From: Bythopirellula sp.
Lineage (GTDB): Bacteria; Planctomycetota; Planctomycetia; Pirellulales; Lacipirellulaceae
Direction of reading: 5' to 3'
Length of the DNA: 36,093 nucleotides
Assembly: GCA_028285205.1 (NCBI GenBank)
Contig: JANQQA010000179.1
Coordinates: 1 to 36,093 of the forward strand
Positions 26,634 through 34,230 of this stretch are shown here, piece by piece; the stretch's first letter is position 1, and each line of letters begins with the position of its first letter. A program made the position numbers and the translations under genes. The notes below the pieces were generated by a model. That model was not told the DNA's origin. It was given only the letters and a program-made list of their open reading frames with translations, and ran no database searches.

Positions 26634-27349
26634 CCTTCCGGCTCCGCGTCGGGCTTCTGCGCGAACACGACGTATTGCGCTCCCAGCGGAAGCCGATGGA
26701 CGAGCCGCTCCAGCGGACGGAGCCAACTCAAGCTGCGCGGAAACAAAAACCAGGCGTCGGTCCTGAGCACGTGGAAGCCGGCCAGGCGGAGCATCTGCCG
26801 GCAGGCGACCGGCGAGACGACAATCGCGTCGCGATCAAACGGAATCCGGCTCATCACGTACCGGGTGCCAGGGTTCCAAGGGTTGTTTTCCCACAGAGCG
26901 AACCAACCGCCGGGGCGCAGTGCGTCAAACACCGTCTGCAGCGCCGCTTGGCGTGCCGTGGGATCGATGTGATGGAAGACGCCGTTGCAGTAGGCTACGT
27001 CGAACGCTTCGGCAGTGATTTGATCGCTCTTGGCAACAAACTGAGTATCTGCGTCGCCTAGTTCATCGCGCGCGCGGTCGATCGCGGCGCGGGAGGGATC
27101 GAAGCCGCAGATAAACTTCGGTCGCAGCACTTCACGGATCAACGGAACTGCCAATCCTACGCCGCAACCAAAGTCCAGGACTCGTTTCACGCCGGCAGTG
27201 TCCGACAAGACCTTGGCCGTCCACTCGATGCGTTGACGGGCGAAGTACTCGGGGCTTTCTCCCGAGATGCTTAGGCCTTCGTTCAGCGCCTGCTCGTATT
27301 GCGCGGCATAGGCGTCGAAGGCTGCGGAATCGGCCGTGGCTGTGGTCAT
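26630..27349 (-). CDS. SAM-dependent methyltransferase, class I
   Basis: The protein has 239 residues. SAM motif I is 'VLDFGCGVGLAVPL' (57-70, G61-x-G). 'FICGFDPSRAAIDRAR' is the acidic motif II, 'FDVAYCNGVFHHI' motif III and 'ALRPGGWFALWENNPWNPGT' the post-motif. The layout fits small-molecule methylases of the UbiE/Methyltransf_11 group. Between a GT2 and a GT-C gene it may methylate a sugar or lipid carrier, but that is inference. The start at 27349 leaves a 19-bp gap after the GT2 gene; an earlier start at 27403 would overlap it and begins in unconserved sequence. The stop overlaps the next start by 4 bases. Confidence 0.85.
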   Translation of the reverse strand: MTTATADSAAFDAYAAQYEQALNEGLSISGESPEYFARQRIEWTAKVLSDTAGVKRVLDFGCGVGLAVPLIREVLRPKFICGFDPSRAAIDRARDELGDADTQFVAKSDQITAEAFDVAYCNGVFHHIDPTARQAALQTVFDALRPGGWFALWENNPWNPGTRYVMSRIPFDRDAIVVSPVACRQMLRLAGFHVLRTDAWFLFPRSLSWLRPLERLVHRLPLGAQYVVFAQKPDAEPEG

Positions 27350-27368
27350 GGGCTCGCTGTCCGTCCGC

Positions 27369-28694
27369 CTATTTGTTTCTTGCCATCCGCAGGATGCTGA
27401 CAAAGAAGCTGGAGAATATCGTCTGACAACCTAGCGCGATCAGCGTCACCCCAGGAATCACCCAGCGCATCGTCGTCGCGTAGTCGAGTGCTCCGAAGCT
27501 GACCGCCGACCATTGGCTCACCGCAGAAATCATCAGTCCCCCACCGGCAACGACTGCGATAACCCCGCCAAGCAAGCAGCGCTCCAGCGTCATCACACTG
27601 AGGTACCGACTGAGTTTTCTGTCGGGCGGAACCAGCCCTTCGGATATGGCAAATGTCTTGGCGAACACCGCGAACTGCAACAATTGCGATCCCAATAGCA
27701 CCGCCAAACTCGCGGCCAGCAAGGTATGAGCATCGAGCGTCGCGCCGAACAGGCTGATTCCGGGCAACGCCAACGCGTAGCCCAGCAAGCCCATCAACAT
27801 CAATCCCAGACCCGGCACGAGATACAGCCAGCGGGGACTGTACATCAGGAAGAACCGCAGCGTTCGCCAACCATCACGCACCGTACGCAGATGCGGAGCG
27901 TGCGTTTTGCGACCATCGGGATGCAGCGTGGTCGGTACTTCGGCGATGTCCACCTTGAACAGACTGCTCTTGATGATCATCTCGGTGGCGAATTCCATGC
28001 CTGGGCTGCGCAAATTCAGACGGTCGTACAGCGAGCGCGTAAACCCGCGTAGTCCGCAGTAGACGTCGTGGATTGGCGCGTCGAACATCTTTCGCACCAT
28101 GAACGAGAACATGGGATTGCCCAACCAGCGATGCGATTTGGGCATCGCCCCCGGCAGCACGGTTCCGCCTCCGCTAGGAAGTCGGCAGCCTTGGGCCAAC
28201 TCGTGACCCGCACGAAGCTTGCCGACGAATTTCGGGATCTCGAGAAAATCGTAACTGTCGTCGGCATCGCCCATGATGACGTACTGACCGCGCGAGGCTT
28301 CGATCCCGCCCCGCAACGCGTTGCCGTAGCCTTTCTCTTTGACGTGCACGACACGTGCCCCGAGTTCTTGGGCGATCTCGATCGAGCCATCGGTACTGCC
28401 GTTGTCCGCGACGACGATCTCGCCGTGAATGCCCTGCTCCTTCATCGCGCGGTGGGCCTTGTTGATGCAAATCGCGAGCGTGTCGGCTTCGTTCAGGCAC
28501 GGCATTACGACCGAGAGTTCCAACTGACCCGCAGGCACTTGGGTTTCGGTCGGTGTCGGTTCGACGGTGACCAGGCACTGGCGAATCGCTTGCTCGGCCT
28601 GTCGCAGGCGGCTGAGCATTTCGTCGGGCGAGGTACTGGGAAACGCAGAGCTGGTAGCGGTGGATTGCTCGGGTAGGAGTTCGGAGTTCGTCAT
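27369..28694 (-). CDS. Family 2 glycosyltransferase, polyprenyl-phosphate-sugar synthase type
   Basis: The protein has 441 residues. The GT-A domain starts at about residue 58 with 'ELSVVMPCLNEADTLAICI'. 'DNGSTDGS' (97-104) and the metal-binding 'GDADDSYDF' (142-150) are intact. This is the dolichyl/undecaprenyl-phosphate mannose or glucose synthase style. About four membrane spans follow ('YLVPGLGLMLMGLLGYAL', 'TLLAASLAVLLGSQLLQF' and two near the end). An unusual 56-residue Ser/Thr/Glu-rich N-terminal extension precedes the catalytic domain. It probably loads a lipid carrier used by the GT-C enzyme two genes downstream. The ATG at 28694 is preferred; 28724 and a start at 28757 are in frame, and none has a clear ribosome site. 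Confidence 0.85.
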   Translation of the reverse strand: MTNSELLPEQSTATSSAFPSTSPDEMLSRLRQAEQAIRQCLVTVEPTPTETQVPAGQLELSVVMPCLNEADTLAICINKAHRAMKEQGIHGEIVVADNGSTDGSIEIAQELGARVVHVKEKGYGNALRGGIEASRGQYVIMGDADDSYDFLEIPKFVGKLRAGHELAQGCRLPSGGGTVLPGAMPKSHRWLGNPMFSFMVRKMFDAPIHDVYCGLRGFTRSLYDRLNLRSPGMEFATEMIIKSSLFKVDIAEVPTTLHPDGRKTHAPHLRTVRDGWRTLRFFLMYSPRWLYLVPGLGLMLMGLLGYALALPGISLFGATLDAHTLLAASLAVLLGSQLLQFAVFAKTFAISEGLVPPDRKLSRYLSVMTLERCLLGGVIAVVAGGGLMISAVSQWSAVSFGALDYATTMRWVIPGVTLIALGCQTIFSSFFVSILRMARNK

Positions 28695-28799
28695 TTTGGG
28701 TTTGCCTGCTGAGTGAGAACGCATGCCGTTAGTGCGCGCAAGGCGTCGCGCAAACATACGTTGCAGCCAGAGTGTGTCAAAAACTGCCCAGCGATCGCG

Positions 28800-28828
28800 T
28801 TCAGCCCGATCGGGATAACTGATACAAT
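28800..28828 (+). promoter_or_regulatory. Weak promoter candidate for the SDR gene
   Basis: TTCAGC (28800-28805) and TACAAT (28823-28828) are 17 bp apart and end only 10 bases before the ATG at 28839, so the mRNA would have almost no leader. Confidence 0.35.
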
Positions 28829-28838
28829 CGTGTGCAAG

Positions 28839-29876
28839 ATGACCTGCGTGCCCGAAAACTCGCTTCGTTTGCCGCTACTGATCACCGGTGTCGCCGGGGT
28901 CGCCGGTTACAACGCGCTGGCGTACTTTCAGCAGAAATACCCTGGTCAAGTGATCGGCATCCGCCAGGAAGACAACTGGCCGCTCACTCGCGCGGGCGTG
29001 GAAGCGTGCAACGCCGAGGACCGTGACACGCTGCTGCGATTGTTTGACCGCCATCAGTTTCGCAGTGTGTTGAATTGTGCCGGCAATTGCGCCCTGCGGG
29101 CGTGCGAATTGGACACGCGCTTGGCGTGGCGCACCAATGTCGAGGGGCTGCTGAACATCCTGTCGATCATCGCCGATCGCGACGTGCGATTGGTCCATAT
29201 GTCGGTCGATCTGGTGTACGGCGGCCGCGATGACAACGATTTGGGCTGGATCGGCCACCGTGAGCACGACGCGGCCGACCCGGTGACGGTCTACGGTAAA
29301 ACGATGGTGGCCGCCGAGCAACTGCTTGTGGATTGGATGCCCGAGGCGTGTACGCTTCGCATCTCGTTGCCGATGGGCATCAGCTTCAATGGTCACGCCG
29401 GCGCGATTGATTGGATTCAATCACGATTCCAGAAAGGTCGCCCCGCCACGCTCTACTTCGACGAAGTGCGCACGCCGACCTACACCGACTGCCTCAACCT
29501 GGTGTTCGAGCGCGTGCTGGCCAGTAGTCTTTCCGGTCTGTACCACGCGGGCGGACCGCGTCGGTTGTCACTGTACGAAATCGCCCAGATCGTCAATCGC
29601 GTCGGCGGTTACGATCCGTCACTGCTGATGGGCTGCCCGCGCCTCGACGCCGGCCCCATCCCACCCCGGGCCGGCAACGTCGCGCTGAACTCAGCGGCCC
29701 TCGCCGACGATCTCCGCACTCAGCCGTTCGATCCCTGGCCGCTCGACGAGGAGTTTGTGCCCACCAGTCGCGATTGGCACCATCAACGCAATGGGTTCAC
29801 CGGCTCGCCCGAGTTGCTCGAGCGCGTCCTCTATCGCAACCCAAGACGACAAGCTATGTCAGAGGAAGCGAGCTGA
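28839..29876 (+). CDS. Extended SDR, RmlD-like NAD(P)-dependent sugar reductase/epimerase
   Basis: The protein has 345 residues. The Rossmann motif 'TGVAGVAGYNAL' starts at residue 16. 'LNCAGNCALRACE' and 'WRTNVEGLLNIL' follow, then 'HMSVDLVYGGR' and 'VYGKTMVAAEQLL', as in dTDP-4-dehydrorhamnose reductase. The active-site tyrosine is Y152, but the lysine expected four residues later is M156, which is unusual. 'RTPTYTDCLNLV' and 'GLYHAGGPRRLSLYEIA' match the RmlD substrate half. No rmlA, rmlB or rmlC is nearby. It diverges from the glycosyltransferase set, suggesting a shared surface-sugar role. The ATG at 28839 is the first codon consistent with the fold; frames upstream of it are unconserved. 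Confidence 0.85.
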   Translation: MTCVPENSLRLPLLITGVAGVAGYNALAYFQQKYPGQVIGIRQEDNWPLTRAGVEACNAEDRDTLLRLFDRHQFRSVLNCAGNCALRACELDTRLAWRTNVEGLLNILSIIADRDVRLVHMSVDLVYGGRDDNDLGWIGHREHDAADPVTVYGKTMVAAEQLLVDWMPEACTLRISLPMGISFNGHAGAIDWIQSRFQKGRPATLYFDEVRTPTYTDCLNLVFERVLASSLSGLYHAGGPRRLSLYEIAQIVNRVGGYDPSLLMGCPRLDAGPIPPRAGNVALNSAALADDLRTQPFDPWPLDEEFVPTSRDWHHQRNGFTGSPELLERVLYRNPRRQAMSEEAS

Positions 29877-29992
29877 GCTGGTGAGATATCGTCCGTGATA
29901 GAAAAGTGCCAACAAGCTTTGCAACGCCACGCGAAAATATGATCGAAAATACCTAGCTTCTCAGCCGCCATGCGGTGGGTGCAGCATGGTGT

Positions 29993-30021
29993 TTGCTGGA
30001 CTATTCACATTCGACTAAACT
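29993..30021 (+). promoter_or_regulatory. Candidate promoter for the repeat protein
   Basis: TTGCTG (29993-29998) and TAAACT (30016-30021) are 17 bp apart; the -10 is identical to that proposed for rpsB. The mRNA leader would be about 215 nt and would contain the whole inverted-repeat element. Confidence 0.35.
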
Positions 30022-30106
30022 AGGGAGGTTTGACGGTCTCGTTGGGTGACGGTTAGTAGGAATTGACCTTTTCCGTTGCCTGCTCTTGGACCGGCAATAG
30101 GTACTC

Positions 30107-30200
30107 ACCACGGAGTCACAGAGAACACTGAGAACGTCGCCATGCCGTTTTGTTTCTATCCTACAGTTTCATCTCTCCATGCCCTCCGTGTCTCCGTGGT
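30107..30200. repeat. Intergenic inverted-repeat element, copy B
   Basis: ACCACGGAG at 30107-30115 is inverted perfectly at 30192-30200. Similarity continues inward (TCACAGAGAACACTGAG against ACACGGAGGGCATGGAG). The outer sequence matches copy A at 7338-7491. Like copy A it ends about 40 bp before a plus-strand gene start. Confidence 0.7.
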
Positions 30201-30242
30201 AAAACCTGACCAGCCAATGAAAATCTCCAAGGCAACCTGCCC

Positions 30243-33200
30243 ATGATCCGAACGCGGATGATCTCCTATTTCGCTGGGTGTCTCACGGCCGCTCTCCTAG
30301 CCGCACCAGCCACCGCCCAGGTCCACGGCCCGGGTCCGTCGGATCCCAGCCTCTTCGACACGGTGATCAACCTGCCTGATGATCAACCATCGATCAGCGG
30401 CAGCATCGGCAATTGGAATGGCGATCCGACTCCAACGACTCAGCTTAACGTTGAAGAAGGCGGCGACGTAGGCCCCGACTTCAACGCCGACTCGGGCAGC
30501 GAGGTGAACATCAGCGGCGGTAGCGTTGGCAAGTTTTTTAACGCCGATCCTGGCAGCGAAGTGAACATCAGCGGCGGCAACGTGAGCAACGGATTCAACG
30601 CCGTCGGCAGCGTGGTAAGCATCAGTGGGGGCACCGTGGCTGACGACTTCGAGGCATTCTTGGACAGCGTGGTGACCATTACCGGCGGTAGCGTAGGTAC
30701 GCACTTCGACGCCGAATTCGGCAGTGTCGTGAACATCAGCGGCGGCGCTATTGGCTCATCCTTTGCTGCGCAGTTCGGCAGCTGGGTGAGCATTAGCGGC
30801 GGTACGGTGGGCTCATCGTTCGGTGCCGGGCCCAATAGCTTGGTAAACATTAGTGGCGGCAGCATAGGTGACGGCTTCGAGGCCTACGCGGACAGCGAGG
30901 TCAACATCAGCGGAGGGCGCTTCGGGAGGGACTTCAACGCTCGCTCCAACAGCGAGGTGAACATCAGTGGCGGAAGCGTGGGTAGGCACTTCGAAGCCGT
31001 CTCAGGTAGCGATGTGGAACTGATTGGTGGGGAGTTCGAACTCAACGGTGTCCCCTATATTGATCCGGCGATCACGATGGCGTTCGGCGACGTCTTCACG
31101 GGCACTCTGGCCGATGGTTCGGCGTTCCTGTTCAGCCAGGACAACCTAAACGGTGTGAAGCTAACAACGGTGTCGCTACCGCCGCAGGATACGACGCTGA
31201 AAATCGTAACTACCGATATTTCGGGAAGCGCACCATCCGGCCTTCGTTCAGGCCAGACGCTAACGCTTCAGACTGGGGGAACCCTAGGCGATGATCTCGC
31301 CGTCGTAAACGCGACGTTGAACGTTGAGGGCGGCGTGGTCGGCAGCTGGATGGAAACCGCCGGCAGCCTTGTCAACATCAGTGGTGGAAGGATTGGAGAT
31401 AATTTCGAGGCGGCCCACGGCAGCGAGATAAACATCAGCGGGGGCAGAGTGGGCGATTCTTTCAGTGCCAATTCCGGTAGTGAGGTGCGCATCAGTGGCG
31501 GCCGTGTGGGCACCTTTTTCAACGCCGAACCCGGTAGCGACGTGACCATAAGCGGCGGCACTGTGGGCCGAGCGTTTCGTGTGTCCGGTCGTGACGTGGA
31601 ACTCGTTGGCGGGGATTTCGAACTCAACGGCGTTCCTTATACCGATTCGACGATCACGATGGGGTTCGGGTCCGGTGACGTATTTACCGGCACGCTTGCG
31701 GACGGCTCACCCTTTGTATTCAGCTCCCTGGTTGGAGACATACTCGGGGCCGTCCAGCTGACCGCGGCCCCGCTGCCACCGGCGGACGCCACCCCGCAGG
31801 TCGTGAGTACCGATATCTCGGGGAGCTCACCGTCTGGCCTTCGGTCAGGTCAGACGATGACTCTAAAGACCGGCGGAGTGCTGGGTGATGACTTTGCGGT
31901 CGTTGATGCCACGTTAAATGTCCAGGACGGCGTGGTCGGTAACTGGCTAGAGGGCGCAGGAGCTGTTGTGAACATCAGTGGTGGCAGTGTTGGACGCGGT
32001 TTCGTGGCTGACTCCGGCAGCTTAGTGAATATCAGCGGCGGTACTGTGGGCGAGGTTCTCAGAGTCCAATCCGGAAGCGAGGTTAATATTAGTGGCGGCA
32101 GTGTCGGCCGCGACTTCGTCATCTTTCCTAGCGGCGTGGTGAACATCAGCGGCGGCAGCGTCGGCGAGTCCTTCAGAACCGTCGCCAATGCAGTGGTGAA
32201 CATTGCTGGAGGCACGGTGGGTTCGAACTTTGTCGTGAGAAGTCGCAGCGAGGTGAACATCAGTGGCGGTAGCGTGGCCGACAACTTCATAGCCGACTCT
32301 GAAAGCGTGGTGAACATCAGTGGTGGCAAAGTAGGCGCAGGGTTCACCGCTAGCTTCGATAGCGTGGTAAACATCACTGGCGGCAGTGTTGGCACCGAGT
32401 TCACTGCTGGCTTCGACAGCGTGATAAACATAAGCGGCGGCAGTGTAGGTGATCGCTTCCGTTCCAGAGGCGGCAGCGTTGTGACAATAAGCGGCGGCAG
32501 TGTGGGCCAAGACTTCAACCTTCACAACCGCACCGGGGAGCTCATTGGCGGCGAGTTTGAACTCAATGGAGCCGCCTATAACAGTCTGTCGATTACACTT
32601 AGTAGCGGTGACGTGTTCACCGGCACACTAGCCGACGGCTCGTCGTTCATCTTTAGCCCTTCTGCGTCTGACGCTCTCCTTGATATGAGACTGACCGCAG
32701 CTCCGCTGCCGCCAATAGACACCTCGCCGCAGGTTGTGACCACCGACGTTTCGGCGACTGCACCTTCGGGATTGCGTGCGGGCCAAGGACTTGAACTTGG
32801 AAACGGCGGGGTGCTTGCGGACAACTTCGCGATCGTCAAAGCGACGCTGAATGTCCAAGGCGGAGCGGTCGGTAGAGGCCTGGAAATCGCTGGCGGCGAG
32901 GTGACCATAAGCGGCGGAGAAATTGGGGACTTCTCGAACGCCATGTCTGGCAGCGTGGTTAACATAAGTGGCGGCTTCGTTGGCCGAGCATTCGACGCAT
33001 TTCGAGGCAGTGTGGTGAACATCAGCGGAGGCGGCGTGGGCGACGTGTTCGTCGCCAGCTTTGGCAGTGTGGTGAATATAAGTGGCGGAAGTGTTGGTGG
33101 CGGTTTTGACGCCAACTTCGGCAGCGTGGTGAACATCAGCGGCGGTCGCGTCGGCGACTTCTTCGACGCTAAAGAAGGCAGCGAAGTGAATATCAGTGGC

Positions 33201-33794
33201 GGCCGCGTAGGCGATGAGTTCAAAGCCGACTTTGGCAGCGTCGTTAACCTCTTCGGTACCGAGTTTTTCCTCGACGACATCCCCCTTGACACACTGGTTC
33301 CAGATAACCCAATCACCATCGCTGAGCGCGGTGGCAAGACCCTCTCGGGCACACTTTCAGACGGCTCGGAGTTCAGTTTCGACCTTAATGAATCGTTCGT
33401 CTCTGGAGAAGATCTCTTTCGACTCACCTCACTGCTGACGGTGACACTGGTCACGCCAGGCAATTTTGACCTCGACAGTGACGTCGATGGCACCGATTTC
33501 TTGCAGTGGCAGCGGAACGCTAGAAACAAGACGCTCGCTGACTGGCAGGCAAAATACGGTAGTACTGACCACGGAGTCAATGGCGGCGATTTTTTGCAGT
33601 GGCAGAGAAACCCTGGGTTTGGCGACCTTGCCGATTGGCAAGCCAACTACGGCAACATGTCCGATGGTGCTGGCCTGGAAGCCACCAGTGTGCCGGAGCC
33701 GAGCACGGCGATGCTTGTGCTCGTGATGGTCCTTACCTGCACGGGCAGTTCGCGGCACAGGCACTCGAACCAATGGCCCAAAAATCGTTGCTGA
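30243..33794 (+). CDS. Secreted 19-residue-repeat beta-solenoid protein with dockerin-like motifs and PEP-CTERM
   Basis: The protein has 1183 residues. A signal peptide ends near residue 25 ('AAPATAQ'). About 29 copies of a 19-residue unit, consensus S-x-V-N-I-S-G-G-x-V-G-x-x-F-x-A-x-x-G, lie in four blocks of 9, 4, 10 and 6. Each block opens with a degenerate unit ('ATLNVQGGAVG') and closes with a cap ('ELIGGEFELNGVPY', then 'GDVFTGTLADGSAFLFS'). Three caps are followed by a linker, 'VVTTDISGSAPSGLRSGQ'. Two dockerin-like motifs ('DVDGTDFLQWQRN', 'GVNGGDFLQWQRN') start near residue 1074, and 'VPEPSTAMLVLVMVL' from residue 1150 is a PEP-CTERM signal. The shape is probably a long parallel beta-helix at the cell surface. 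Function unknown. The start is 30243 or the ATG at 30258. Confidence 0.88.
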   Translation: MIRTRMISYFAGCLTAALLAAPATAQVHGPGPSDPSLFDTVINLPDDQPSISGSIGNWNGDPTPTTQLNVEEGGDVGPDFNADSGSEVNISGGSVGKFFNADPGSEVNISGGNVSNGFNAVGSVVSISGGTVADDFEAFLDSVVTITGGSVGTHFDAEFGSVVNISGGAIGSSFAAQFGSWVSISGGTVGSSFGAGPNSLVNISGGSIGDGFEAYADSEVNISGGRFGRDFNARSNSEVNISGGSVGRHFEAVSGSDVELIGGEFELNGVPYIDPAITMAFGDVFTGTLADGSAFLFSQDNLNGVKLTTVSLPPQDTTLKIVTTDISGSAPSGLRSGQTLTLQTGGTLGDDLAVVNATLNVEGGVVGSWMETAGSLVNISGGRIGDNFEAAHGSEINISGGRVGDSFSANSGSEVRISGGRVGTFFNAEPGSDVTISGGTVGRAFRVSGRDVELVGGDFELNGVPYTDSTITMGFGSGDVFTGTLADGSPFVFSSLVGDILGAVQLTAAPLPPADATPQVVSTDISGSSPSGLRSGQTMTLKTGGVLGDDFAVVDATLNVQDGVVGNWLEGAGAVVNISGGSVGRGFVADSGSLVNISGGTVGEVLRVQSGSEVNISGGSVGRDFVIFPSGVVNISGGSVGESFRTVANAVVNIAGGTVGSNFVVRSRSEVNISGGSVADNFIADSESVVNISGGKVGAGFTASFDSVVNITGGSVGTEFTAGFDSVINISGGSVGDRFRSRGGSVVTISGGSVGQDFNLHNRTGELIGGEFELNGAAYNSLSITLSSGDVFTGTLADGSSFIFSPSASDALLDMRLTAAPLPPIDTSPQVVTTDVSATAPSGLRAGQGLELGNGGVLADNFAIVKATLNVQGGAVGRGLEIAGGEVTISGGEIGDFSNAMSGSVVNISGGFVGRAFDAFRGSVVNISGGGVGDVFVASFGSVVNISGGSVGGGFDANFGSVVNISGGRVGDFFDAKEGSEVNISGGRVGDEFKADFGSVVNLFGTEFFLDDIPLDTLVPDNPITIAERGGKTLSGTLSDGSEFSFDLNESFVSGEDLFRLTSLLTVTLVTPGNFDLDSDVDGTDFLQWQRNARNKTLADWQAKYGSTDHGVNGGDFLQWQRNPGFGDLADWQANYGNMSDGAGLEATSVPEPSTAMLVLVMVLTCTGSSRHRHSNQWPKNRC
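30440..31010 (+). repeat. 57-bp coding repeats, block 1 (9 full units)
   Basis: Each unit encodes 19 residues around a 'VNISGGSVG' core, and the DNA core GTGAACATCAGCGGCGG is well conserved. Lengths of 18 and 20 residues occur once each. A degenerate opening unit ('LNVEEGGDVG') precedes the nine. Confidence 0.85.
31310..31590 (+). repeat. 57-bp coding repeats, block 2 (4 full units)
   Basis: This is the shortest block, opening with 'ATLNVEGGVVG' and closing before 'DVELVGGDFELNGVPY'. Its four units favour 'GGRVG' over 'GGSVG'. Confidence 0.82.
31908..32532 (+). repeat. 57-bp coding repeats, block 3 (10 full units)
   Basis: This is the longest block, opening with 'ATLNVQDGVVG' and closing before 'ELIGGEFELNGAAY'. 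The units keep the Val-Ile-Val-Phe hydrophobic positions while the surface positions vary freely. Confidence 0.85.
32842..33236 (+). repeat. 57-bp coding repeats, block 4 (6 full units)
   Basis: This block opens with 'ATLNVQGGAVG'. Its cap differs from the other three ('VVNLFGTEFFLDDIPLD', then 'GTLSDGSEFSFD') and leads into the dockerin-like motifs instead of another linker. Confidence 0.83.
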
Positions 33795-34230
33795 ATTGGT
33801 GGCTGCGATCGAGTAGATTTGGGTCTGGCACTCACGGTGTCGATCGTTCTTTGGCAAGCTGATACGCGACAATAAGATGCTTCCAGATGGCGGAACGGGG
33901 ACTTTTCGGACATCGGGCACTGTGTGTCCGTGATTTCGAAAGGCCTAGGTTTTCTGGGCCGAAACGTGCTGTTGAAGAGAATTACGAGAGGAGTTTTCGG
34001 ACACTTGGGACGCTCGGATTCCGAAAAGTCGACGTTTGTTTCGCCAGGTAGCGATGCGTAAGTTGATGCGAAGCAAGGAGTTGTGGGACGAGTCGCGAGC
34101 GAGCAGGGCCGACTTTTCGGACACGGACTGCGTTGCGAACGAGATGTTGCAAAAACCCCAAGCGGGGGGAGTCGATCGTCGGTGCGGTTGGACGGCGGAG
34201 GTGTTCGCACTCGTTGGCGGAATCGACTGG
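33795..34230. other. 436-bp convergent intergenic region with repeated TTTTCGGACA motifs
   Basis: No supported gene lies between the repeat protein and hemC, which converge here. A 187-codon minus-strand frame (33647-34210) overlaps the repeat-protein end and looks like chance. The region holds the motif cluster described separately and no classical terminator. Confidence 0.5.
33901..34124. repeat. Cluster of four GACTTTTCGGACAC-like motifs
   Basis: Plus-strand copies are ACTTTTCGGACAT at 33901-33913, TTTTCGGACAC at 33994-34004 and GACTTTTCGGACAC at 34111-34124. A minus-strand copy runs from 34031 back to 34018. The pairs 33994-34001/34020-34027 (8 bp, 18-nt loop) and 34020-34031/34110-34121 (12 bp, 78-nt spacing) are perfect inverted repeats and could fold alternately. 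Confidence 0.65.

Larger units (their letters stand above)
29877..30242. other. 366-bp intergenic region before the repeat protein
   Basis: This stretch holds a promoter candidate (29993-30021), a GGGAGG at 30023-30028 that leads only to an 8-codon TTG frame, and the inverted-repeat element at 30107-30200. No further coding potential was seen. Confidence 0.5.

Noticed and set aside
32576..33646. 356-codon minus-strand open frame inside the repeat protein
   Set aside because: It is the antisense of the GC-rich repeat blocks, its composition (Ser/Pro/Thr-rich with repeated 'PPLMFTTLP') mirrors the sense repeats, and shorter frames of the same kind lie opposite the other blocks.
33647..34210. 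187-codon minus-strand frame across the convergent intergenic region
   Set aside because: It overlaps the end of the repeat protein, has Pro/Ser/Arg-rich composition without domains, and part of it just translates the TTTTCGGACA motif. A conservation search could reopen it.
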